Shown in pieces: positions 17,308-26,103 of a DNA stretch of 64,000 nt. The position numbers and the translations under genes were made by a program. Each line of letters begins with the position of its first letter. The first letter of the stretch is position 1. The stretch comes from Desulfitobacterium sp050251735 (GTDB lineage: Bacteria > Bacillota > Desulfitobacteriia > Desulfitobacteriales > Desulfitobacteriaceae). The notes under the pieces were generated by a model. It was not told the origin of the DNA. It made no database searches and saw only the letters and a program-made list of their open reading frames with translations. Where the stretch lies: assembly GCA_050251735.1 (NCBI GenBank), contig JBFWMF010000017.1:13995-77994 (forward strand). The letters are read 5' to 3'.

Positions 17308-18081
17308 CTACCAATCAAAAATTACCGACTTTACCATGGCAAAATACTCCCTCAGATACACATTAGGGCGAATATACCAAGGGGTATAACAGGGCACTCC
17401 TACGGGATTGATCCCGTTACGCTCTGCCAAAATCTTAGAGCGAAACATGTGAAAATCACTGGTAATGACCAGCACCGGGTTCGCGGGATTGAAGTCCTCC
17501 TCCCCATCGAGGAGCGTTCGAGAATAACGGAAATTCTCCATAGTGCTGGTGGAACGGTCTTCGATCAGGATTCGCTCTCGTTCTATCCCTTGCTCCTTAA
17601 GATAACGGCTCATCGCTTCCGCTTCGGGAATCAATTCTCCCGGCCCTTGGCCACCCGAGACCACCACTTTCAGGTGCGGGTTAGCCTCCAAAAGCTTACG
17701 ACCTCTCTCCACACGCTCCCAAAGGGTCCAAGAGAGCTCTTCACCGTTAAGACCCGCTCCCAGAACAATTAAATATTCCACCCGTTCCGGCATAGGGTCC
17801 TCAGTATTCCACAACAGTAATCCCTCGATGATGAGAAAGGAGCTCAGGAACAGAATAATACCCCAGCGTAAGAGGAGACGAAGACGGTGGAAACCGTACT
17901 TAAATAGCGTCCGTTTAAGTCTATCTCTGAACATTCCCCAGAGCAGTAGCACTCCTCCCACCCCTGCAGGTAAGAGAGTTCCAAGGTTTAACCCTCCCTT
18001 AAGGGCGACCACAATAATCGTATCGAGTAACCCGACTATCCCTACTAGGATACACAGCCAAGAGAACCACGGTTTCTTCAA
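17308..18081 (-). CDS. YdcF/ElyC-like (DUF218) membrane protein
   Basis: 257 residues. Three N-terminal hydrophobic segments (about 8-28, 33-50, 70-92) are followed by a DUF218 domain: LIVLGAGL, VVSGGQGPGE, SEAxxM-like EAEAMSRYL, STSTMENFRYS and VITSDFHMFRS. Members of this family act on envelope or vancomycin-sensitive functions in E. coli (SanA, ElyC), but their reaction is not established. Monocistronic, ends in a strong terminator. Confident family call, unknown biochemical role. Confidence 0.9.
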   Translation of the reverse strand: MKKPWFSWLCILVGIVGLLDTIIVVALKGGLNLGTLLPAGVGGVLLLWGMFRDRLKRTLFKYGFHRLRLLLRWGIILFLSSFLIIEGLLLWNTEDPMPERVEYLIVLGAGLNGEELSWTLWERVERGRKLLEANPHLKVVVSGGQGPGELIPEAEAMSRYLKEQGIERERILIEDRSTSTMENFRYSRTLLDGEEDFNPANPVLVITSDFHMFRSKILAERNGINPVGVPCYTPWYIRPNVYLREYFAMVKSVIFDW

Positions 18082-18120
18082 TATTCTTCTCCCCTCACGC
18101 TTTGAGCTTTCACTAGTTTC

Positions 18121-18209
18121 TATGATGTGAGCTTTTATGATGTAAGCTTCTCAGATATAGCTACTACGATGTAAACTTCTATAATGTAAGCCACTATGAT
18201 GTAATTAAT
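18121..18209. repeat. Tandem degenerate 15-bp repeats
   Basis: Six approximate copies of TATGATGTAAGCTTC start near 18121, 18136, 18151, 18165, 18180 and 18195; the third copy is the most diverged. No open frame runs through them and the unit is too short and variable to be CRISPR. They lie upstream of the YdcF-like gene start and downstream of the peptidase gene. Confidence 0.75.
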
Positions 18210-18217
18210 GTTAGATA

Positions 18218-18245
18218 AACCCCGCAACCATTATGTCGCGGGGTT
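18218..18245 (-). terminator. Hairpin at the end of the YgjP-like peptidase gene
   Basis: 8-bp stem AACCCCGC/GCGGGGTT overlapping the stop codon; the following minus strand is AT-rich but lacks a clean T-run. Confidence 0.6.
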
Positions 18246-18972
18246 AGATGATCAGAGTAGGCCCCTTAGTGCGGAGCCATTTGCGATAAGCTATTTGCTC
18301 CGGGCAATAATGGGAGACCATGTCCCAAAACTCCTGGGAATGATTCATATATTTCAGATGAGAAAGCTCATGAATGATTAGATAGTCCAGAACCGGTTCG
18401 GGGGCCATAATCGCCCGCCAATTGAGATTAATATTGCCAAGACTGGAACAGCTCCCCCAGCGGGTTTTTTGCTCCTTGAGTCGGAACTGGTGATAGCTTA
18501 CCCCCATTTCCTGGCTCCACAGATTCAACTTTTGCTGAAACACCGCCCGTGCCTTCTCCTTATACCATTTTTCCAAAATCTCGCGGATAGCCTCTTGGCG
18601 CTTATCTTCAGGGATATCTTGGGGCATTTTAATTTCTAAGGTTTCATTTTCCCGATGATAAAGGGCACTGAGCATTTTCGAGGGAGTATTGAAAATATGG
18701 AGGATGAGCTCCTTACCGAGATAAGGAATCCGCACCCCAGTCTCATATACGCGCAGGGATGGTTTGACTACTGTATCTTGAAGCTTAGTCCAATTCTGAA
18801 TAATCCAGTCTCGATTCTTATCGATAAAGGCTTGGATCTCTGCTTTAGAAGCACGAGTAGGTGCTGATACTCTGACTTTTTCGGGCGTCACTCGGATCGA
18901 AATCCGTTTGATTCGTCGGCTTCTTCTTTCTTCATAAGGAATCATGGTATTTCCAAACTTCAAAGAAGACAT
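18244..18972 (-). CDS. YgjP-like metallopeptidase (SprT/DUF45 type)
   Basis: 242 residues. The zinc motif HELSHLKYMNHSQEFW near residue 200 (HExxH plus a third histidine) and the conserved QKTRWGSCSSxGNINLNW segment define the YgjP/DUF45 family, soluble putative metal-dependent hydrolases often found next to restriction or repair genes. Start at 18972 supported by AGGAGC upstream. The next genes on the strand are a nitroreductase and a Y-family polymerase, each with its own spacing, so co-regulation is not evident. Confidence 0.92.
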   Translation of the reverse strand: MSSLKFGNTMIPYEERRSRRIKRISIRVTPEKVRVSAPTRASKAEIQAFIDKNRDWIIQNWTKLQDTVVKPSLRVYETGVRIPYLGKELILHIFNTPSKMLSALYHRENETLEIKMPQDIPEDKRQEAIREILEKWYKEKARAVFQQKLNLWSQEMGVSYHQFRLKEQKTRWGSCSSLGNINLNWRAIMAPEPVLDYLIIHELSHLKYMNHSQEFWDMVSHYCPEQIAYRKWLRTKGPTLII

Positions 18973-19023
18973 CTTGATTCTGCTCCTAATAATTTACTAC
19001 TCTCAGCCCTATTCCGTCTGAAG

Positions 19024-19560
19024 TTAAGAATCACTTAATCCCCAGCTTCCCTTAAAGATGATTTGTGATAGCTCTTTCCTCGGTCGAGGGTTTCTTTCCT
19101 CAGCTGGGTAGCCCAATGGGGTCATAGCCAGAACGCGGACATTCTCGGGAACCTTTAAAATCTCCCGTACCTTTCCTTCTGAAAAGAGTCCCTGCCAGCA
19201 GGTGCCTAACCCTTGCTCAGCAGCTGCTAAGATCAGATGCTCCATGGCCAATCCCGCATCCAGCATCATATAATCCTTGCCTTCATAGACTTCTGACTCC
19301 GCAGGAACCGCACAAAGTACGATGATGAGCGGTGCTTGGAGTAAAGCTTTACGGCCAGGATTCGTCTCCGCATAAGCTGTGGTCAGAGCTTGCTTCTGTG
19401 CTTCACCCTCCACAACGATAAAGCGCCAACATTGAAGATTTTTCCAAGAGGGCGCCAAACGGGCACACTCTAGAACGTACTCCAGCTTCTCCTGCTCGAC
19501 AGGGTCGGGTTTATAAGAACGCAAGCTGCGTCTCTTTTGAGCGAGTTCCAGAAAATCCAT
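19024..19560 (-). CDS. Nitroreductase-family FMN flavoprotein
   Basis: 178 residues. N-terminal RRSLRSYKPDPV is the family's FMN-binding arginine motif, APSWKNLQCWRFIVV follows, and the C-terminal half has the AAAEQGLGTCWQG and MTPLGYPAEERNPRPRK segments. Such enzymes reduce quinones, nitro compounds or flavins with NAD(P)H; substrate here is unknown. Start backed by GGAGGG. Normal length for the small class of the family. Confidence 0.93.
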   Translation of the reverse strand: MDFLELAQKRRSLRSYKPDPVEQEKLEYVLECARLAPSWKNLQCWRFIVVEGEAQKQALTTAYAETNPGRKALLQAPLIIVLCAVPAESEVYEGKDYMMLDAGLAMEHLILAAAEQGLGTCWQGLFSEGKVREILKVPENVRVLAMTPLGYPAEERNPRPRKELSQIIFKGSWGLSDS

Positions 19561-19685
19561 TATCTATCCCTCCACTATTATATTCTTCTGAAAGATTAGT
19601 ATTTATGCTAATTTGATTCGCGAAAGCTTTAGGAAATCCTGCCTTCGGCAACATAAAAGACTAGCTTACAATCGTCTTGCTTTAT

Positions 19686-20942
19686 TTATTTATTCTTAGT
19701 CTCCCTCTGACTTAGCCTGCGACTTAAGGAAAGTAGTTGGGTCCCTCGCATAAGAATCTCCGACCCATACTTATTACGGATTTCATCCACGGTGCGATCT
19801 AATTCAGTCGCCTCTTGAACATCCTCATGGAAAAGACAGAGCTGTTCCATGCCTTTTTGTAAACGGCTGGCAGTTATGCCTAGCAAACGAATCGGTTTAC
19901 CCTTGGGCCATTTTTCAAAGAGCTTAAGGCTTTCTTGGTAGATCACATCGGTAAGCTCCGTCGGTTCAAACAAAGTGGTAGAGTAGGTACGGGTTTTAAA
20001 TTCCGGATCCTTGATGGATAAGGTTAGGGTTTGAGCCTTGGTCTTCTCTTGGCGGACCTTTCTACTCACACTGTCGGCTAGAGAAAGCAAGACCTCCGCT
20101 ACCTGCTCTGAATCAACAATATCTTGCGGTAAGGTTAGGGAACGTCCAATGGAATGATCCTTGACCCGATCCACCGGAGTTACAGGCCGCTCATCCCGCC
20201 CATTGGCCAAGGCGTGAATCTTTTTCCCATAGATACCAAAACGCTTTTGCAAGGCGTCCCCAGAGACTTGCGCCAAATCGCCTAGGGTCCTAATTCCCAT
20301 GGTCTCCAGTTGCTTTTCCGTCTGGGCACCGATCCCGGACATTTCCCCCACCCGCAAAGGCCAAATCTTAGTTTCTAGATCAGGAGGGGCAAGGACTGTA
20401 AAGCTACGCGGGACCTTAATCCGAGTCTTTGGATCTCGCCGGTAATCGCTGGCAAGCTTGGCAAAAATCTTGCAGTAGCTTATTCCTACCGACACCCCGA
20501 GGGATAATTCCTCAAGAATCTCCTTCTGTATCCTGCGAGCTATATCCTCCGTACTTCCGAAAAGCAAATGAGAGCCTCGGAAATCAGCAAAACACTCATC
20601 CACGGAGACCACCTCGATATGGTCATCATCCGTATAACGACCAACGATCTGCCACATCTTTTCACTAAGCTCAAGGTATAAGCGAAAATCCGGGGAAAGA
20701 ACGATAGCCTCTGGACAAAGCTTCTTAGCTTGAAACAGAGGCATTGCTGTCTTCACCCCATACACCCGAGCTTCGTAGCTAGCCGTAAGGACAATACCCG
20801 TCCGGCTTTTCGGATCCCCCGCTACCAGCAAAGGCTTCCCTTGTAGCTCAGGGTTCACTGCCTGATGGCAGCTAGCATAATAACTATTAGCATCGAAGAG
20901 GACGATATCGAGGGGCTGTGGCGAGCTATCCGTTGACATCAT
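19686..20942 (-). CDS. Y-family translesion DNA polymerase (DinB/UvrX-like)
   Basis: 418 residues. Palm motifs with the metal ligands are visible: VLFDANSYYASCHQ near the N terminus and VVSVDECFADF near residue 105; a steric YxxR-like segment and the helix-hairpin-helix of the thumb (IGAQTEKQLETMGIRTLGDL) follow, then a little-finger domain. Such enzymes copy past damaged bases. The variant DANSYYAS is typical of the Gram-positive UvrX/YqjW branch rather than canonical DinB. GGAGAG with AAGGGAA precedes the two adjacent ATGs. No clear LexA box was found upstream. Confidence 0.92.
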   Translation of the reverse strand: MMSTDSSPQPLDIVLFDANSYYASCHQAVNPELQGKPLLVAGDPKSRTGIVLTASYEARVYGVKTAMPLFQAKKLCPEAIVLSPDFRLYLELSEKMWQIVGRYTDDDHIEVVSVDECFADFRGSHLLFGSTEDIARRIQKEILEELSLGVSVGISYCKIFAKLASDYRRDPKTRIKVPRSFTVLAPPDLETKIWPLRVGEMSGIGAQTEKQLETMGIRTLGDLAQVSGDALQKRFGIYGKKIHALANGRDERPVTPVDRVKDHSIGRSLTLPQDIVDSEQVAEVLLSLADSVSRKVRQEKTKAQTLTLSIKDPEFKTRTYSTTLFEPTELTDVIYQESLKLFEKWPKGKPIRLLGITASRLQKGMEQLCLFHEDVQEATELDRTVDEIRNKYGSEILMRGTQLLSLSRRLSQRETKNK

Positions 20943-21010
20943 GTTCCCTTCTCTCCTGTCATGATCGCTTCTCTCTCATTATGATCAATTATTTTTTACC
21001 ATCACTGCTT

Positions 21011-21532
21011 TTAAAATAAAGCCTTTTTGGTATTTTCCTCAAGCATTCGTTTCAATTCCTTCGGATCATCTATATCCCTTTTCGGCAGAATATAGGCGCT
21101 GATAGAGCTGTTATAAAGATAGAGGTTATCTTCATCCTCTCTGATAGCTTGAATACCAGCCCAGTTCAATTTGGTCTCACCCTGTGTTGTTGTATCAATG
21201 ATTCCTTCCTCAGCTAAGACCATATGATGTTCACCGAATAGGTCATCGTTGTTGCCCGCTTTGAGGAGGGTCTTGCTATTGCGTGTAACATAACGGTAAA
21301 AGTACTTAGGATAATAAATAAACCATAAAACGCTGAGAAGGGTAAACATAATCATGACCTCTTGGTAGGGCCGTGATCCCACTATGGATAGAAAAGCGGC
21401 GAAGGTCATAAAAATGGCAGGCCCTAAAAAACGTTGCTTTTTCAAGGCCTGTTTAGCCGGTTCGGAGTTTTTAATATGAAATAAGTTAAACTTCAAATAA
21501 TCTTCTTCGGATAAATAATAGGTAATTTCCAT
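21011..21532 (-). CDS. YcxB-like membrane protein
   Basis: 173 residues with two hydrophobic segments (about 35-55 and 60-80) followed by a soluble C-terminal domain containing HHMVLAEEGIID and LNWAGIQAIREDEDNLYLYNSS, the pattern of YcxB-like domains. Function of the family is unknown. Single gene, start MEITYYLSEEDY. Confidence 0.8.
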   Translation of the reverse strand: MEITYYLSEEDYLKFNLFHIKNSEPAKQALKKQRFLGPAIFMTFAAFLSIVGSRPYQEVMIMFTLLSVLWFIYYPKYFYRYVTRNSKTLLKAGNNDDLFGEHHMVLAEEGIIDTTTQGETKLNWAGIQAIREDEDNLYLYNSSISAYILPKRDIDDPKELKRMLEENTKKALF

Positions 21533-21691
21533 GGACAGTCTCTCCCTTTCTCAGCTGATATCAAACCATTTATACCGATTATACCATAGGAATTGTCCCC
21601 TTGCTGATCATTGGAGTAATTTGGCATCATCAATACTTCTACCATTGGAAAACCTATAGTTGATCCAATCGAATTGAAGGAGGGGTTATTT

Positions 21692-21847
21692 TTGAGTAAA
21701 GGCAAAGCCGCAAGAAGAGAAGAATTGGCCAATAAATTTCCCGAAATGGACCAACGTTTTCAAGAGATTAAATCCGAGATCAATGGTCCACTTGAACGCT
21801 TAGGTGACACTGCAAAGGAACAAAAAAACGCTAAGCATCTCACATGA
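21692..21847 (+). CDS. Small hydrophilic protein, 51 residues
   Basis: A TTG at 21692 with a strong AAGGAGGGG eight bases upstream opens a 51-codon frame that ends in TGA right before a perfect 17-bp hairpin. The peptide is charged and helical (KAARREELANKF early, DQRFQEIKSEI in the middle), without cysteines or membrane segments. It does not match a family I know. Start signal, composition and the hairpin at its end argue that it is a real small gene. Confidence 0.6.
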   Translation: MSKGKAARREELANKFPEMDQRFQEIKSEINGPLERLGDTAKEQKNAKHLT

Positions 21848-21848
21848 A

Positions 21849-21890
21849 ATGCAAGAAAGGAGAGCATACTGTAGCTCTCCTTTCTTGCAT
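21849..21890. terminator. Perfect 17-bp hairpin after the 51-residue gene
   Basis: Arms 21849-21865 and 21874-21890 with loop ATACTGTA. No T-run follows on plus, so termination strength is unclear, but position directly after the stop fits a terminator or a 3' end stabiliser. Confidence 0.6.
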
Positions 21891-21928
21891 CTATCAACGG
21901 TATCTAGTCGGGTATCGTACCGGCTAAA

Positions 21929-21960
21929 ACCGCAACCTGTCAAAAACTTGACCCTGCGGT
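21929..21960 (-). terminator. Nested hairpin after the phospholipase-like gene
   Basis: Outer stem ACCGCA/TGCGGT and inner stem GTCAA/TTGAC, followed by TTTT on the minus strand. Confidence 0.55.
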
Positions 21961-22004
21961 AATTCGGTTCTCACCCTCAAAAAACTCGGTTAAGGCGACT
22001 CTCA

Positions 22005-22616
22005 TTATTTACCTCCCGTCATGGGTAACATAGCATAATAGTCCATTGCCATTTCACTTTCCCTTACTGGTTCGGCGGCTTCAGCCAAGTAATAGCCCAC
22101 CGATTCCCCAATCCATAAGGCCGTCGAGAGCGCGTAGACGAGATCCTTTTCTAAGGCCGCGGTTTCCGAAATATAATTGCTCCGCATCTCTACAAGAATG
22201 GAGGCAATATTTCTTCTTTCCTTCCTTTCCTTCTTGGGCATATAGTCCAGTTGGTTTCTGCTCAGGAGCTTCCACATGAGGAATTGAAGTCTTATCTCAT
22301 ATAAAAAATGTCCACCCAGCTTATGAAATATCTCTCTGTCCAAATGGTATCTGCAAAAAAAGTCGCTGACGTAATGGCAGATTTGACCTAATTCTGTTGA
22401 AAACTTTTGTCGGTCCATGGTGTTTTGCATTAATTCATTGACGCTTTCGCAAACATTACCAAAATGGTTCTCCATGATATGGGCCGTTTTGATTTGCTTG
22501 TAAGATAGATCAGGCTTGATGTTTCCATAAATAAAGGAAAGCCTATTCAATTTCATTTTTTTCTTAAAATGCCCGTACAATATCATCGAGATTGTTACAT
22601 GAGTTAAGATTTTCAC
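22005..22616 (-). CDS. Zinc-dependent phospholipase C-like protein
   Basis: 203 residues, no signal peptide. The arrangement of an N-terminal H (LTHVTIS), NIKPDL, HIMENHF and CHYVSDFFCRYH histidine/aspartate motifs fits the zinc-dependent phospholipase C/D domain found in many clostridial proteins. Lipid hydrolysis is inferred from the family; without a secretion signal its substrate may be internal. Transcribed alone. Confidence 0.78.
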   Translation of the reverse strand: MKILTHVTISMILYGHFKKKMKLNRLSFIYGNIKPDLSYKQIKTAHIMENHFGNVCESVNELMQNTMDRQKFSTELGQICHYVSDFFCRYHLDREIFHKLGGHFLYEIRLQFLMWKLLSRNQLDYMPKKERKERRNIASILVEMRSNYISETAALEKDLVYALSTALWIGESVGYYLAEAAEPVRESEMAMDYYAMLPMTGGK

Positions 22617-22735
22617 TTCCGCACTCCCTTCTCGTCCCTTCGATTCTTCCAGACTCTATAATAAGACCTGAATATTAATCTTAAATTGAATTCAGATTAA
22701 AGTTTTATAAAATCTATGTAAAAAAACTGCAGTAA

Positions 22736-22790
22736 ACAAAATAGGGCAGAGGCTATCGCCAACGAAAGCAATAGCCTCTGCCCATCTTTT
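22736..22790 (-). terminator. Intrinsic terminator of the DUF2680 gene
   Basis: 13-bp perfect stem (22744-22756 with 22771-22783), minus-strand TATTTTG after it; a TCTTTT also follows on plus, so it may work both ways. Confidence 0.85.
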
Positions 22791-22838
22791 AGTTATATCT
22801 ATCTAAAAGGGTACAGCACCCTTATGTAAGTGAGTGAA

Positions 22839-23414
22839 TTATAGACCTAAAGAGAACCGCATTCCCTTCCCGCCGTGCATTCCCATACCGCCCGGCACGA
22901 AGGCACCTTGCTCTAAGGCTTCCTTTTGTATTTCTATTTGAGCTGTTTCAGCATCAACCCAGCTCTTAATTTGCTCTTCGGTCAGCTTATCTTCTGTTTT
23001 CATTGCTTCTTCTTGTGCTTTAAGCCGGGCTTGAGCGTTTTCCACCCATGTCGCAATCTGTTCCTCAGTTAGGGGTTCACCCGCTTTAAATTTAATGTTT
23101 TCGCGGTCCATCATCCCCGGTCCAGGTCCCATACCCATGCCAAATCCTTCGACTTCACCGTTGGCCAGTGCTTCCTCGGACCGTTGCTGGCGTTCTTCAA
23201 TGAACTCCTTCATTTTATCCCCTTGCTCTTGGGTAAGCAGCCCCGCTTCAACTTCTTTGTCTACGATTTGTTGATGGATACCAAACATTTGTTGGGTCAG
23301 GCTCTTTATATCCGCTAGTTTTGTGGAATCTACTGCTTCAGCACCCCAAGCCACAGCGGCACCCCCCAGTAACATGGCCGTACTGAGCACTCCGACGACA
23401 ATTTTTTTCTTCAT
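22839..23414 (-). CDS. Exported DUF2680 (YckD-like) protein
   Basis: 191 residues from the ATG at 23414, which has GGGAGG nine bases upstream; an open frame extends further to 23495 without support. A signal peptide is clear (KKK, hydrophobic VVGVLSTAMLLGGAAVAWG, cleavage near A-E-A). The body holds a DUF2680-type segment with VDKEVEAGLLTQEQGDKM, a Gly/Met/Pro-rich stretch (GMGMGPGPGMM), and two copies of a LTEEQI(A/K)xWV helix pair. C terminus again Gly/Met/His-rich. Metal contact through these residues is possible but speculative. Confidence 0.82.
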   Translation of the reverse strand: MKKKIVVGVLSTAMLLGGAAVAWGAEAVDSTKLADIKSLTQQMFGIHQQIVDKEVEAGLLTQEQGDKMKEFIEERQQRSEEALANGEVEGFGMGMGPGPGMMDRENIKFKAGEPLTEEQIATWVENAQARLKAQEEAMKTEDKLTEEQIKSWVDAETAQIEIQKEALEQGAFVPGGMGMHGGKGMRFSLGL

Positions 23415-23682
23415 CAATGAAAACCTCCCGCTCCAATTTTTGAGCCAAGGATTATTTGGCTCTATACATAAGATAACCAACCTAGCTGAAACCAAGCTGA
23501 GTGCTCACTTAAGATTAACTTAAAATTTTTCCAATTTTTTAATCAGGTATTTCCTTGTCCGAAACAAATCGTGCAATAATCACTCTGTTATAGTAGAATT
23601 AGAAAAACCATAATGTTCTTGCCATTCCATGCTGTGAAAAATACAGTGACAATATTAAAATCAATGCTGGGAGGTACACGCT

Positions 23683-24531
23683 ATGAAACTAGACAGTCAA
23701 GCCTATCTGATTTTTGATGGAGCCATGGGCACCATGCTGCAAAAAAATGGACTTAATCCGGGGCAACCCCCTGAGGTATTTAACATGACAAGGCCGGAAG
23801 TCATCGGGGAAATTCATCGAGAATATATCAAAGCAGGTAGTCAGGTCATCACAACCAACACCTTCGGTGCCCTAGAAGGCAAAATAAAACCGACCGGATA
23901 TTCCGTAGAGGAAGTCATCCAGTCGGCTGTAGCCATTGCCCGCAAGGCGGCCGGAAGTCAATTGGTTGCTCTGGATATAGGACCAACCGGTGAGCTTCTG
24001 GAACCTATCGGCGATGTAACCTTCGAAGAGGCCTATGAATTATTTGCCCGCCAAGTCAAGGCAGCTGCCATAACCGGCGAGGTCGATCTTGTCTTAATCG
24101 AAACCTTCTTTGATTTAGAGGAAGCAAGAGCAGCGATCCAAGCAGTGAAGGATCATTCTTCCCTACCAGTTATCTGCACCTTTACCTTCCAAAAGCAAGG
24201 GAAAACCATGATGGGCTACGATGTTGCGACTGTAGCTACTGCCTTAGCAGAATACGGCGCAGATGGGATTGGCATCAATTGCTCCGTGGGTCCCAGTGAA
24301 ATGCTTCCCTTTGTAGAAACTCTGGTCAACTCTACCCAATTACCAATTTTGGTGCAGCCCAACGCCGGCTTGCCTAAGATCGTTGACGGCCAAACCGTCT
24401 ATGATATTGAACCTCAGGAATTTGCCCGGTTAATCAAAGCCATGGCCGATCTAGGAGTAAAATGGTTCGGTGGATGCTGCGGAACAACTCCTGAGTTTAT
24501 ACGAGCTATACGGAAAGTGTTGTCCGAATAA
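23683..24531 (+). CDS. Stand-alone homocysteine S-methyltransferase domain protein
   Basis: 282 residues, equal to the N-terminal homocysteine-binding barrel of MetH. It begins DGAMGTMLQKNG, keeps the zinc cysteines (one in GINCSVGP, two in GGCCGTTP near the C terminus) and ends just after them. It therefore can bind and activate homocysteine but lacks folate, cobalamin and SAM domains, so a separate corrinoid protein must supply the methyl group. In Desulfitobacterium relatives such short MetH forms work with corrinoid methyl carriers. GGGAGG precedes the ATG. No SAM riboswitch was seen upstream. Confidence 0.92.
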   Translation: MKLDSQAYLIFDGAMGTMLQKNGLNPGQPPEVFNMTRPEVIGEIHREYIKAGSQVITTNTFGALEGKIKPTGYSVEEVIQSAVAIARKAAGSQLVALDIGPTGELLEPIGDVTFEEAYELFARQVKAAAITGEVDLVLIETFFDLEEARAAIQAVKDHSSLPVICTFTFQKQGKTMMGYDVATVATALAEYGADGIGINCSVGPSEMLPFVETLVNSTQLPILVQPNAGLPKIVDGQTVYDIEPQEFARLIKAMADLGVKWFGGCCGTTPEFIRAIRKVLSE

Positions 24532-24551
24532 TTCTTCTGCTCCACACTAAA

Positions 24552-24917
24552 CTAGGCTTCCTCGAGCGCCTCAACTACTGCTAGAGGTTCGAAATCATCA
24601 AGTGTACAAACCTCTTTGAAGTAGCTAAGTAGAATAAACACATCTCGCGGCTCTTCATATTCATCCACATGCTCTATCTTGATTTGTTTCCCGGCCAAGA
24701 ACGTCTCTAAATCCAGTTCCTTATTCTCTTCTTGTTTAATCAGAGTATGATAGTCATTTACTAGCTTCTGCAGTTTTGCCTGATTATCGTCATTGACTTC
24801 GATGTCTGGAAAACGATAATTAGCAGAGTTCTCTCCAAAATAAACCATGAATTCGAGAGTTGATGCTGCAGCTGCTGCCGCCTCTTCTTCAAGTTTTAGC
24901 ATAATATATTTCTTCAA
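24552..24917 (-). CDS. Hypothetical acidic protein
   Basis: Not recognised. The frame is open back to 25010, but two GC-rich hairpins (about 24968-24984 and 24943-24957) occupy the upstream part, and a TTG at 24917 has AGGA nine bases upstream; start is therefore uncertain between 25010, 24917 and the ATG at 24902. The product (about 121 residues) is rich in Glu and Ala, with LEEEAAAAAASTLEFMVYFGE near its start and DEYEEPRDVFILLSYFKEV near its end. Cytoplasmic, no motif. Codon use looks genuine from 24902 on. Confidence 0.6.
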   Translation of the reverse strand: MKKYIMLKLEEEAAAAAASTLEFMVYFGENSANYRFPDIEVNDDNQAKLQKLVNDYHTLIKQEENKELDLETFLAGKQIKIEHVDEYEEPRDVFILLSYFKEVCTLDDFEPLAVVEALEEA

Positions 24918-25085
24918 AGTTCTTCTTTCCTCTCCGGAGGCTGGGCCTCCCTGAATGATTTTAAAGCCGCCAGCATGGCGGCTTCTCTCAGTGTTCAATA
25001 ACTCATGCAAATAATAATCTTCCTTTGGGTTTGGAAACGGGCTTCCTGCAATCTATTATACCAGTTTCGAGAAGTTAAATGAACT

Positions 25086-25358
25086 TTAAGTAGTTGGGAT
25101 TGTTTTTTTCACATCTTCATAGAAATTTGCTATGGTTGCATGATAATAGGGCAAGGAATAACGTAGAGCCGCGATAATTCCCGGAATGATGAGCAACAAA
25201 AACCAAAGTAAGATAAAAAGTCCGATTAAGAAATTTAGATTAAAGTTCTTTAAAAAGTAGTGAAAACCACTAAACAGATCACTAAAGGTAGACTCTTGAT
25301 TTCTTGCTAATCTCAAGAAGACGGATGCCAAGCCAAAATGGATTGGCCCACCGACCAT
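25086..25358 (-). pseudogene. Fragment of a DUF975-family membrane protein
   Basis: 90 codons that resemble the middle of DUF975 proteins: FLRLARNQESTFSDLFSGF, then a hydrophobic helix ending in LLIIPGIIAALRYSLPYY. The family's first part (an N-terminal helix) and last part are missing, a stop codon lies just before the apparent start, and no ribosome site is seen. It is most likely a decayed remnant. Confidence 0.7.
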
Positions 25359-25427
25359 CTAGCATTTGCAGGAGATACCTGTAGGGAGTATAATTTCCCC
25401 ATAGAGATATAGAGGAGGAAGTAGTTC

Positions 25428-25760
25428 ATGAAGGTTGGATTAATTCGCTGTCTGCAAACCGAGGATATGTGCCCTGCTTCGACTTGTCTTAAGGTTATGA
25501 AAGAAAAGAAGCTTGCCTTTGCCGAAGTAGAAGAGGATATCGAGGTCATTGGGGTAAATACTTGCGGAGGCTGTCCTGGAAAAAAGGCTGTGACGCGAGC
25601 TGCTGAGATGGTTAAACGTGGCGCTGATACGATCGCCTTAGCATCCTGTATAACAAAAGGAAGCCCGATTGGCTTTCCTTGCCCTCACGCTGATCAAATG
25701 AAGCAAGCAATTGCCAAGAAAATTGGTGACACCGTGAAAATAATCGATTACACCCATTAA
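25428..25760 (+). CDS. CGGC-domain protein
   Basis: 110 residues containing NTCGGCPGKK near residue 45, the motif that names the CGGC domain, plus three other cysteines (RCLQTEDMCPASTC and ASCITKG). Found in anaerobes and archaea; cysteine pattern suggests metal or sulfur chemistry but no activity is established. GAGGAGG precedes the ATG and a strong terminator follows. Monocistronic. Confidence 0.88.
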   Translation: MKVGLIRCLQTEDMCPASTCLKVMKEKKLAFAEVEEDIEVIGVNTCGGCPGKKAVTRAAEMVKRGADTIALASCITKGSPIGFPCPHADQMKQAIAKKIGDTVKIIDYTH

Positions 25761-25808
25761 TTCTTTACGTCAACTGGAATAGGTCCATTCAATCACCCTA
25801 CTTAGTAT

Positions 25809-25836
25809 GCGCATTATTTGATAATGCGCTTTTTTT
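25809..25836 (+). terminator. Intrinsic terminator of the CGGC gene
   Basis: Perfect 9-bp stem GCGCATTAT/ATAATGCGC, 3-base loop, then seven T. Confidence 0.93.
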
Positions 25837-25858
25837 GTGGAAGTCTTCAATAATTAAA

Positions 25859-25984
25859 TCAATCCCAGTTTTTTAAGGCCGCCATCATCCTCTTTTGAGC
25901 ATCGGCATCGGCAACAGGAAAAACTCCTTCATCCGTTAAGGTTAATGGTAGGAAGGATTAAACGGGGAAACTTCCCATAATTCA
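25859..25984 (-). pseudogene. 3' remnant of an unidentified gene
   Basis: About 30 codons on the minus strand end in GVFPVADADAQKRMMAALKNWD and a TGA. A frame shift and a stop lie just upstream; the other frame reads WEVSPFNPSYH. The composition is clearly coding-like, but no start or full domain remains. I do not recognise the family. Confidence 0.4.
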
Positions 25985-26103
25985 AGTGAAACTTATATAG
26001 AAATTCTTCTTAATAATACTTAATTTATTTAAGAAATATGTCGATATATATATTAATATATCGAAATTGCGAACCCCCTAACAAACTTAAAAGGAGAATT
26101 CAA

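Noticed and set aside
18121..18209. CRISPR array
   Set aside because: Unit of 15 bp, degenerate, without spacers.
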